6,043 nucleotides of DNA from Lysobacterales bacterium (GTDB lineage: Bacteria > Pseudomonadota > Gammaproteobacteria > Xanthomonadales > SZUA-36). The stretch is taken from contig SHZL01000173.1 in the NCBI GenBank assembly GCA_009692275.1, forward strand, positions 1-6,043, written 5' to 3'. Every line of letters begins with the position of its first letter. The first letter of the stretch is position 1. The notes under the pieces were generated by a model. That model was given only the letters and a program-made list of their open reading frames with translations, did not search any database and was not told where the DNA came from. Position numbers and translations under genes: made by a program. Below, in pieces: positions 1-5,949 of the stretch.

Positions 1-118
1 GGAAGTCGGCCACGAAGACGCCGATCACCATCGTGTCGGCCGACAACGCAGCCGGCACCGAACCCGGGCTCCAGGGATGCACGAGCCAGACATCGCGGCC
101 CGTGACGGCAGCGGCGCT
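1..118. other. Unassigned gene edge, interrupted by a repeat
   Basis: This stretch has coding character but I could not identify it. Two frames are open across it and both favour G or C in the third codon position (about 35 of 40 codons on the minus strand, 34 of 39 on the plus strand). The minus-strand reading is hydrophobic (it includes VWLVHPWSPGSVPAA and MVIGVFVADF). It runs back only to a TGA inside repeat copy 1 and has no ATG before the internal one, so it would be a gene cut at its 5' end. The plus-strand reading (from position 3) runs through the repeat and stops at 216-218, so it would be a gene whose natural 3' end was replaced by repeat sequence. Either way the repeat appears to interrupt a gene. 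Strand and product are unresolved. Confidence 0.25.
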
Positions 119-190
119 GGGAAATGGGGTCAGAGCCCTTTTCCCTCAGGCGAGAGTTCAGTCGCAGAAGGCGAAGCCGAGAAAAGGGCT
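119..190. repeat. Palindromic repeat copy 1, right arm truncated
   Basis: The left arm spans 119-145, with the core GGGGTCAGAGCCC at 126-138. A 33-nt centre (146-178) follows, then the first part of the right arm, ending GGGCT at 186-190. The expected continuation CTGACCCC is missing and is replaced by unrelated sequence from 191. The 72 nt match positions 1524-1595 of copy 2 with one mismatch (A at 180, G at 1585). The abrupt loss of similarity at 190/191 looks like a recombination or insertion junction just upstream of the cyclase gene. Confidence 0.9.
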
Positions 191-214
191 TCCATTCGAC
201 TTATACTCTCGACT

Positions 215-1504
215 ATGAATTCTACAATTCAAACCATCTCCCTTTATCCTGCTGCTTTGGCCATTAAGAACCAAAACACAGCTGCAACCACTTCAGTTTC
301 CACACTGCTGGCAATCAGCCACAGCCTTGAAGAAACTGTCATACGCCATTCATTAGACGGAATTTTTTATGCAGGTTTTCAGCGTTTTTCAGCATTTCTA
401 CCGCAGATCAACCGTTTTCGTTACCTGGCCAGCCGCTGTAAAAAAGTATATGTATTTGGCTATGCCGATACTGCCGTGCCGCAAATCGATAACCTTGAAT
501 ATATATCCCTAGAAGCAAACGCGCCGCTGGTCCTGGAATGGTTCATTGTTATTGAAAACAAGAATTTTTCTGCCGCGCTGCTTACACGCCAGATCAGCCC
601 CGACCTGCAAAATGAATTTGGGCGCGGAAGGTTCTATCAGGGTCTGGTCACGTTTGAAGATGAGATTATCAACCCCGTCGCCCAATTACTGGCAAACGCC
701 CTGGGCGTCCAGGAAGCACGTGTTGACCCTGCGCATATCCCGCCGCCGGTCAGCACATACATCCAGGAACTTGGTGGTTACATGGAACGCGCACAAAGCC
801 AGTTGGCCAAGCTGTATCAAAACCTGGCAAACCGCACAGCCGCGCTGGAACGCATGGAAAGTGTCGTGCGCCGCATGATCTCACGTCAGGCGTGGGATGA
901 TGCCATTCTTACAATGGACGCGCCCGAAACGCAGGCGCAATCTTTTGCAAAACGCACTTTAAGCGTCATGTTTACGGATATTCAAAACTTCACACCTTTA
1001 TTCAACTCAGTTGATGTTGTCAAATTAACTGCTCTGCTCAACAAATACTTCAACATCATTGCCACTGTCATCTATCAGCACCACGGTGATATTGATAAAT
1101 TTCTGGGTGATGGCATGTTGGCATTCTTCGATAATCCGCGCGAAGCCCTGCTGGCCGCCGCAGAAATTCAAACCCGTCTCGCATACTTTAATACTCAAAA
1201 CGCCGCTCATCTTAACCTGCAACTAAATACGCGCCTTAGCATTGCGACGGGTGAATGCGTGATTGCCCGAATCGGCTCAAATGACCGCCGCGAAACTACG
1301 CTCATCGGTGATGCTGTCAACATCGCCAGCCGCTTGGAAACGCATAGCCCGATCAACGGTATCGCCATGGATAAGATTACCTATCAACAAACGGGTTTCT
1401 CCCCAGCTTTTTCAGGCCGCGATGTCAATATAAAAGGTAAAGGCATACAGCGTACGTACACCGCCGAATTTGATGGATTAATCTCTTTGCTGGATGAACC
1501 ATGA
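215..1504 (+). CDS. DICT-domain class III adenylate cyclase
   Basis: A 429-residue cytoplasmic signalling enzyme predicted to make cAMP from ATP. Residues about 27-165 resemble the DICT sensory domain: LLAISHSLEE at 31-40, GFQRF at 54-58, RY at 69-70, VYVFG at 78-82, EWF at 108-110 and TFEDEI at 146-151. A likely coiled-coil linker follows (about 181-230), then a class III cyclase catalytic domain from about 248. Visible catalytic residues are metal-binding D255 (FTDI) and D299 (FLGDG), substrate-selecting K295, and transition-state N369 and R373 (GDAVNIASR). The second substrate-selecting position, seven before N369, is T362; K/T is the class IIIb pattern, which favours ATP. No signal peptide or membrane segment is seen. 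The in-frame ORF opens at 77, but its first 46 codons read through repeat copy 1, so the ATG at 215 is preferred despite lacking a clear ribosome binding site. Sampled lines are about 35-60% G+C, many near 45%, against about 60-65% in the next gene. What DICT senses is not known. Confidence 0.87.
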   Translation: MNSTIQTISLYPAALAIKNQNTAATTSVSTLLAISHSLEETVIRHSLDGIFYAGFQRFSAFLPQINRFRYLASRCKKVYVFGYADTAVPQIDNLEYISLEANAPLVLEWFIVIENKNFSAALLTRQISPDLQNEFGRGRFYQGLVTFEDEIINPVAQLLANALGVQEARVDPAHIPPPVSTYIQELGGYMERAQSQLAKLYQNLANRTAALERMESVVRRMISRQAWDDAILTMDAPETQAQSFAKRTLSVMFTDIQNFTPLFNSVDVVKLTALLNKYFNIIATVIYQHHGDIDKFLGDGMLAFFDNPREALLAAAEIQTRLAYFNTQNAAHLNLQLNTRLSIATGECVIARIGSNDRRETTLIGDAVNIASRLETHSPINGIAMDKITYQQTGFSPAFSGRDVNIKGKGIQRTYTAEFDGLISLLDEP

Positions 1505-1523
1505 CTTGCAGTGGTTAACAGCG

Positions 1524-1610
1524 GGGAAATGGGGTCAGAGCCCTTTTCCCTCAGGCGAGAGTTCAGTCGCAGAAGGCGAAGCCGGGAAAAGGGCTCTGAC
1601 CCCATTTCCC
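1524..1610. repeat. Palindromic repeat copy 2, complete
   Basis: A perfect 27-bp inverted repeat: left arm 1524-1550, right arm 1584-1610, separated by a 33-nt centre (1551-1583). The cores GGGGTCAGAGCCC (1531-1543) and GGGCTCTGACCCC (1591-1603) face each other. The centre holds the small hairpin GGCGAAGCC (1575-1583). The right arm runs into a tandem copy of CCCCATTT (1600-1607, 1608-1615). The unit begins 20 nt after the cyclase stop and ends 66 nt before the deacylase ATG. Transcribed, it would fold into a long stem that could stabilise or attenuate mRNA. No T-run follows, so it is not a classical intrinsic terminator. The form resembles REP/MITE-type elements mobilised by REP-associated tyrosine transposases, but that link is inference. 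Confidence 0.93.
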
Positions 1611-1663
1611 CATTTCCCGCGACCTTTGCCACCCCGTGGGCGATCACGATTTTGCCTGCGACT

Positions 1664-1670
1664 AAAGGAG
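1664..1670 (+). promoter_or_regulatory. Shine-Dalgarno site deciding the deacylase start
   Basis: AAAGGAG lies 5 nt before the ATG at 1676. It settles the start against the in-frame ATG at 1511, whose 55 extra codons would translate repeat copy 2 and hide the signal peptide. No convincing -35/-10 pair is visible in the 53 nt between the repeat and this site. Confidence 0.85.
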
Positions 1671-1675
1671 AAACC

Positions 1676-3382
1676 ATGAACAAGCTCAATCGCCTCAGTT
1701 TCCTGAGCCTTTTGCTCACCACCTGCTGCTGGCTGACGGCCTATGCGGCGCCGGCAAGCTACGATGTCATCCTGCGTGGCGGCACGATTTACGACGGCAG
1801 CGGTGAGAAACCCTATACCGGCGACGTGGCCATCCGTGGCGACCGGATCGCGGCGATGGGTGACATCGGCGAGCCCAGCGCAGCGCTCGAGATCAATGTC
1901 GCGGGCCTGGCGGTTGCGCCAGGCTTTGTCAACATGATGTCCTGGGCCAACGAATCGCTGATCGAAGACGGCAAGTCGCAGAGCGATATCCGCCAGGGCG
2001 TGACGCTGGAAATCATGGGTGAAGGGGATTCGATGGGCCCCCTGAACGACCGCATGAAGCAGGACATGACCGATGCACAAGCGGACATCCGCTACGAAGT
2101 CGAATGGACCACCCTGGCTGAGTACCTGGCGTATCTCGAACGGCGCGGCATTTCGCCGAACGTTGCCTCGTTTATCGGCGCCGCCACCCCGCGCGACTAT
2201 GTTATCGGCCAGGAGGACCGCGCGCCGACCGCGGAGGAACTCGATCAGATGCGCGCACTGGTTCGCCAGGCCATGCAAGAAGGGGCTTTGGGCATCGCAT
2301 CTTCACTGATCTACCCACCCGGCAGTTTTGCCAGGATCGACGAACTGATCGAACTTTCCAAAGTTGCCGCCGAATACGACGGCATGTACATCTCGCATAT
2401 GCGCGATGAAGGCGCCAGCCTGCTGGAAGCCATAGACGAACTGCTCACCATTGCCCGGGAAGCCAATATCCGCGCCGAAATTTATCATCTCAAGGCCGCC
2501 GGCAAACCCAACTGGCATTTGTTTGACCAGGCGGTTGCAAAAGTCGAGCAAGCCAGGGCCGAGGGGCTGCAGATCACGGCGGATATTTACACCTACCCGG
2601 CAGGTTCCACCGGGCTCAATGCCACGATACCACCGTGGGTCCAGGAAGGCGGTTTCGAAGCCTCCGTGGAGCGCATGAAAGACCCCGCGATCCGCGAAAA
2701 ACTGGCGCGTGAAATGCTCGAACCCTCGGACGCGTGGGATAACATGTACCTCGGTGCAGGTACGCCGGATAACATCCTGCTGGTCGGTTTCAAGTCGGAG
2801 GCGTTGAAACCGCTGACCGGCAAAACCCTGGCCGAAGTTGCGAAAATGCGCGGTACCGATCCGCGTATGACCGCGATGGACCTGATCATCGAGGATGACA
2901 GCCGTATCGGCACGGTGTACTTCAGCCAATCTGAGGACGTGGTCAGGAAGGCGGTTGCCTTGCCATGGGTCAGCTTCAACTCCGATGCGGCATCGATCGC
3001 ACCGGAGGGCGTGTTCCTTCTGAGCAACACGCACCCGCGCGCCTACGGTAGTTTCGCCAGGGTGCTGGCGAAATATGTCCGCGACGAAAAGGTTCTGACA
3101 TTGGAGGCGGCCATTCACAAGCTGGCGACACTGCCGGCCATGACCATGAAAATTGACCAGCGGGGACAGCTGAAGAATGGCTACTACGCTGACGTGGTGG
3201 TGTTTGATCCGGCCAAAATCCAGGATAACGCCACGTTCATCAAACCGCACCAGTACGCGACCGGTATGCTGCATGTATTCGTCAACGGTAAACAGGTGTT
3301 GAAGGATGGCGAGCACACGGGCGCCAAACCCGGGCGGTTCGTGCGCGGGCCGGGCTGGAAAGGCGAGGGTAAACAGGAATGA
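1676..3382 (+). CDS. Secreted N-acyl-D-amino-acid deacylase-family amidohydrolase
   Basis: A 568-residue metal-dependent amidohydrolase of the D-aminoacylase type, expected to hydrolyse N-acyl (perhaps D-) amino acids outside the inner membrane. Residues 1-24 form a Sec signal peptide (Lys/Arg start, leucine-rich core, AYA before the likely cut). The mature start shows the family's beta-sandwich entry GGTIYDGSG (35-43) and GDVAIRGDRIAAMG (49-62). Then come APGF (81-84), YISHMRDEG with H241, IYHLKAAG with H271, and FNSDAAS with D437. The H241-H271 spacing of 30 equals that of the metal histidines H220/H250 of the Alcaligenes enzyme as I recall them. The usual HxH after PGF is MSW here (M88, W90), and the usual bridging Cys lies in GEGD (116-118) with no Cys. 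This is therefore a divergent subfamily with altered metal binding, and its exact substrate is uncertain. It is the first gene of the operon and overlaps the permease by ATGA, suggesting translational coupling. Confidence 0.85.
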   Translation: MNKLNRLSFLSLLLTTCCWLTAYAAPASYDVILRGGTIYDGSGEKPYTGDVAIRGDRIAAMGDIGEPSAALEINVAGLAVAPGFVNMMSWANESLIEDGKSQSDIRQGVTLEIMGEGDSMGPLNDRMKQDMTDAQADIRYEVEWTTLAEYLAYLERRGISPNVASFIGAATPRDYVIGQEDRAPTAEELDQMRALVRQAMQEGALGIASSLIYPPGSFARIDELIELSKVAAEYDGMYISHMRDEGASLLEAIDELLTIAREANIRAEIYHLKAAGKPNWHLFDQAVAKVEQARAEGLQITADIYTYPAGSTGLNATIPPWVQEGGFEASVERMKDPAIREKLAREMLEPSDAWDNMYLGAGTPDNILLVGFKSEALKPLTGKTLAEVAKMRGTDPRMTAMDLIIEDDSRIGTVYFSQSEDVVRKAVALPWVSFNSDAASIAPEGVFLLSNTHPRAYGSFARVLAKYVRDEKVLTLEAAIHKLATLPAMTMKIDQRGQLKNGYYADVVVFDPAKIQDNATFIKPHQYATGMLHVFVNGKQVLKDGEHTGAKPGRFVRGPGWKGEGKQE

Positions 3383-4695
3383 ATGATTCCAGCCACAATA
3401 GCGACGAAGGCCTGGTGCGCGGCATCGGCACCTGGGCGCTGAGCGCCAATATCATCAACATGGTCATCGGCGCGGGCATCTTCGTCCTGCCGGGGGTCGT
3501 GGCGGCGCAGATCGGGCCGGCCGCCCTGATTGCTTACCTGGTGTGCGTGGTCATCGTCGGGTTGGTGTTCCTGTGTTACGCAGAGGTTGGCAGCCGGGTT
3601 ACGCGTAGTGGGGGCAGCTATGCCTACGTCGAGGACGCTTTTGGCCCGTTCGCCGGATTTGTCACATCGACCCTATTGTGGCTGGGATACGCGGTGTTCT
3701 CGGATGCGGCGCTCGCAGTGGCCCTGACCAATGCCCTCGCCCTCAAGTTGCCGCTGCTGAGCCAGGGCCTACCGCGCGGCCTGTTCATACTGGCCCTGTT
3801 TGCGTTCCTCGCCGTGATAAACATCGTTGGGCTTAAACAGGGCGTGAGGCTGGTGATCGTGAATACCATCGCCAAGCTGGTTCCGCTGGTGCTGTTAGCC
3901 GTGGTGGGCCTGTTCTTTATCAACTTCGATAACCTGGTCATTGTTGAATGGCCCAGCCTGCGTAATTTCGGCGCTGCGGCACTGGTTTTGTTCTTTGCTT
4001 TTGGCGGCGCAGAGACGGCCCTGAACTCCAGTGGCGAAATCCACAACCCGGCCAGAACCATCCCGCGCGGATTGTTGCTGGGCGTCGGCGGCATTTTCAC
4101 GATGTACGTCGCCCTGCAGGTTGTGGCGCAGGGCACGCTGGGCCCGCAACTGGCGAATAACACGGCAGCCCCGCTGGCCGCAGCGGCCACGGTGGTGCTG
4201 GGCAATTGGGGAGCCCAACTGTTATTGCTCGGCATGGTCATTTCGATATTCGGCAACCTCAGCGGTGATGTGCTGAACACGCCGCGGGTGATTTTCGCAT
4301 CTGCCCGCGATGGACTGCTTCCGGGTGTGCTGGCCAAGGTGCATCGCAGGTATCACACACCATATATCGCCATCCTGTTTTACGCGGCTTTCGGCGGGCT
4401 CGTCGCACTGACCGGCACCTTCAAGCAACTCGCGGTGGTCGCATCCGGTTCCTTACTGCTGATCTACCTTGGGGTCAGCCTGTCCGTAATCGGCCTGCGC
4501 CGTCGCCAGGGGCCCCCTTCTGCAGCGCAGTTCCGCATCCCCGGCGGACCCATCGCGCCTGTCCTGAGTGCAGTGGTCATCCTGTGGCTGTTGTCGCAGA
4601 TGACAGCGAGCGAGGCCATTGGAGTCGGGGCGCTGCTGACCATTACGGTGGTTATTTACCTTGCCCGCCATGCATTCAGGAAATCAGTCCATTAG
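3379..4695 (+). CDS. APC-family amino-acid permease
   Basis: A 438-residue inner-membrane transporter of the amino acid-polyamine-organocation superfamily, probably importing an amino acid by cation symport or exchange. About twelve membrane segments can be read: near 22-42, 48-70, 91-122, 133-151, 158-181, 197-218, 231-251, 265-293, 327-346, 351-373, 388-407 and 412-430. Family signatures are GAGIFVLPG in the broken first helix (31-39), SGGSYAYVEDAFGP before helix 3 (77-90), FAFGGAE (206-212) with the following NPARTIPRG (223-231) in and after helix 6, and NTPRVIFASARDGLLP (300-315) after helix 8. Length is normal for the family. The ATG overlaps the deacylase stop (ATGA, 3379-3382), with GAGGG at 3365-3369 as a plausible ribosome site. 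Pairing with a secreted deacylase suggests it takes up the freed amino acid. The specific substrate cannot be read from the sequence. Confidence 0.9.
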   Translation: MNDSSHNSDEGLVRGIGTWALSANIINMVIGAGIFVLPGVVAAQIGPAALIAYLVCVVIVGLVFLCYAEVGSRVTRSGGSYAYVEDAFGPFAGFVTSTLLWLGYAVFSDAALAVALTNALALKLPLLSQGLPRGLFILALFAFLAVINIVGLKQGVRLVIVNTIAKLVPLVLLAVVGLFFINFDNLVIVEWPSLRNFGAAALVLFFAFGGAETALNSSGEIHNPARTIPRGLLLGVGGIFTMYVALQVVAQGTLGPQLANNTAAPLAAAATVVLGNWGAQLLLLGMVISIFGNLSGDVLNTPRVIFASARDGLLPGVLAKVHRRYHTPYIAILFYAAFGGLVALTGTFKQLAVVASGSLLLIYLGVSLSVIGLRRRQGPPSAAQFRIPGGPIAPVLSAVVILWLLSQMTASEAIGVGALLTITVVIYLARHAFRKSVH

Positions 4696-4717
4696 CACGA
4701 TTGAGCGGGGAACAAGC

Positions 4718-5524
4718 ATGCAACAGATACTTACCCGGCTGTGTTTGACGCTGTGCGTGTGGGCTCCACTGGCGGCCCTGGCGCAAACCGACCCGGCACT
4801 GCGGTTCATGGCCGTCCCCGCTGTCGATCGCAGCTACACGCTCAGCCAGTTCAAGGAAGCGCTTCCGGCCGAAACCATCCACCTGTTCGACACCCAGCAC
4901 GGCAAGGAAAAAAACTACCGGGGCTTTCCGCTTGCGGCGGTATTGAATCTGGCCTTCGGACCCGACTGGCAGCACGAAAACTACACGGAAATGATTTTCA
5001 CCGCGCTGGACGGCTACGCCGCGGTCAGCACGCTGGACAAACTGGGCCAGTCCGGCGGCTACCTCGTATTTGAGGACCTCGACGTCACCGGCTGGGAATT
5101 GATCGGGAGCAAGCAGGCCAATCCGGGGCCTTATTACCTCGTGTGGTCGCAACCTCAGCAGACCACGCAGAACCAGTATCCATGGCCCTGGGGAATCACC
5201 CGCATTGAATTGGTACGATTCCAGGACCGTTACCCCCGCGTCTACCCGCTGGGCGTTGAAGACTCCAGCGACGTATTCCAGGGATTCCTGACCTTCAAGC
5301 GCCGTTGCATGCGCTGTCATGCACTTGACCAGCAGGGCGGAAAGATAGGGCCGGACCTCGACGCCCCGCAAAGCGTCACCGAGTACCGCTCGCCGGCGAT
5401 GCTCAAGGCCTACATACGGCAGCCGTCCGCGTTTCGCTACACCCAGATGCCGGATCATACTGACCTTTCCGAAAAGCAGCTCGATCAGATCGTCGATTAC
5501 CTGCGCCACCAGGCAAAACAGTAG
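4718..5524 (+). CDS. Secreted molybdopterin-oxidoreductase-like domain fused to cytochrome c
   Basis: A 268-residue periplasmic electron-transfer protein. Residues 1-22 are a signal peptide ending ALA. Residues about 35-170 resemble the oxidoreductase molybdopterin-binding fold: YRGFPLAAVL (67-76), ALDGYAAV (96-103), PGPYYLVW (136-143) and YPWPWGITRIELV (154-166). No cysteine occurs between the signal peptide and C197, so the molybdenum-ligating Cys of sulfite-oxidase-type enzymes is missing. The C-terminal part is a small class I cytochrome c: CMRCH (C197, C200, H201) binds haem covalently, GPDLDAP (211-217) follows, and M244 in YTQMPDHTDL is the likely sixth ligand. A final helix (about 251-264) completes the fold. 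The start at 4718 is chosen because it exposes the signal peptide and has GGGGA 6 nt upstream; an in-frame ATG at 4661 lies inside the permease gene. The 22-nt gap suggests co-transcription. The electron donor and acceptor are unknown. Confidence 0.82.
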   Translation: MQQILTRLCLTLCVWAPLAALAQTDPALRFMAVPAVDRSYTLSQFKEALPAETIHLFDTQHGKEKNYRGFPLAAVLNLAFGPDWQHENYTEMIFTALDGYAAVSTLDKLGQSGGYLVFEDLDVTGWELIGSKQANPGPYYLVWSQPQQTTQNQYPWPWGITRIELVRFQDRYPRVYPLGVEDSSDVFQGFLTFKRRCMRCHALDQQGGKIGPDLDAPQSVTEYRSPAMLKAYIRQPSAFRYTQMPDHTDLSEKQLDQIVDYLRHQAKQ

Positions 5525-5601
5525 AAACCCAAAAAGGGGCCAAACCCAAAAAGCAAAAAGGGGCCAAGCAAAAAGGGGCCGGGAAAAGGGGGGAAAAGGG
5601 G
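5525..5601 (+). repeat. Degenerate purine-rich tandem repeat with G-runs
   Basis: Just after the cytochrome stop, a unit close to AAAAAGGGGCC is repeated with decay: about 5531-5541, 5555-5565 and 5570-5580. Shortened AAAAGGGG units then merge into repeat copy 3. Linkers such as AAACCC and AAGC vary. The + strand is almost all purine apart from short C pairs. From 5575 to 5601 four G-runs (5575-5578, 5581-5583, 5588-5593, 5598-5601) are spaced by 2, 4 and 4 nt, which fits the standard G-quadruplex pattern. The units look like repeated partial copies of the repeat arm. Confidence 0.75.
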
Positions 5602-5665
5602 TCAGAGCCCTTTTCGACCCCTTTTCGTTATCCTGGCGCTCGGAAAAGGGCTCTGACCCCTTTTC
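5593..5665. repeat. Palindromic repeat copy 3
   Basis: Perfect 23-bp inverted arms at 5593-5615 and 5643-5665, separated by 27 nt. Cores are GGGGTCAGAGCCC (5598-5610) and its inverse (5648-5660). The flanking variant is AAAA/TTTT rather than the AAAT/ATTT of copies 1 and 2. The centre is unrelated to that of copies 1 and 2 and contains an extra ACCCCTTTTCG (5617-5627), a piece of a third arm. It lies 68 nt after the cytochrome stop and could fold in the operon's 3' untranslated RNA, but no T-run follows. Confidence 0.92.
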
Positions 5666-5667
5666 GC

Positions 5668-5949
5668 AACCGCGGCCAAAATGAAGAAGCCACCCTGATT
5701 GCGCAAAAACGCGCAAGCGACGGCGTGGTTGCGCCTCTGTTTGCTTTCCTCAATGCCAGTGACCAGTCAGAAAACCTGGTGAAGTATTTTGAGGAACGCT
5801 GGACCGGCATGGATGACTTCCAGAAAACGATCCCGGCGCCTGTATTTGGCTATAGCGAAATGGCCGATATCGCGTTTGCTTACCGCAAAGCTGGTAACCA
5901 GGATCGTTTCGACGAGGCCATGGCGGCGCTGGGCGCTGCCAACCCGTGA
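5668..5949 (+). pseudogene. 3' gene fragment, possibly from a TPR-type protein
   Basis: An open frame starts immediately after repeat copy 3 and runs to a TGA at 5947-5949. It reads like the C-terminal end of a larger soluble protein: an acidic and amphipathic helical stretch (EEATLIAQKRASDG, then LFAFLNASDQSENLVKYFEERW) and a final pair of helices (EMADIAFAYRKAGNQ, DRFDEAMAALGAAN). The last pair has the alternating A/Y/A/G pattern of a tetratricopeptide-like repeat. There is no ATG in frame; GTG at 5725 is the only internal candidate and has no good ribosome site. The 5' part of the gene is missing at the repeat junction, and the stop lies at the junction with copy 4 (TGA followed by AAGGGG), so the natural C-terminus may also be lost. 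Most likely a remnant. The TPR assignment is tentative. Confidence 0.5.

Noticed and set aside
202..207. TATACT as a -10 promoter element for the cyclase
   Set aside because: No matching -35 element lies at the right distance, and the transcript would start almost at the ATG.
1524..1610. Intrinsic terminator after the cyclase
   Set aside because: The stem is strong, but no U-run follows the right arm, and the same unit occurs in places where termination makes no sense. It is kept as a mobile-type repeat.
2303..3316. Long minus-strand open frame (337 codons) opposite the deacylase
   Set aside because: It is a mirror of the high-GC deacylase codons. It shows no domain, and the plus strand has clear family motifs over the same span.
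5681..5698. Small ORF starting ATG AAG AAG just after copy 3
   Set aside because: It stops after five codons and is out of frame with the coding-like fragment that follows.
4676..5716. Long minus-strand open frame (346 codons) opposite the cytochrome fusion
   Set aside because: It starts inside the repeat region, lacks recognisable motifs, and lies opposite a gene with a signal peptide and CMRCH haem site.
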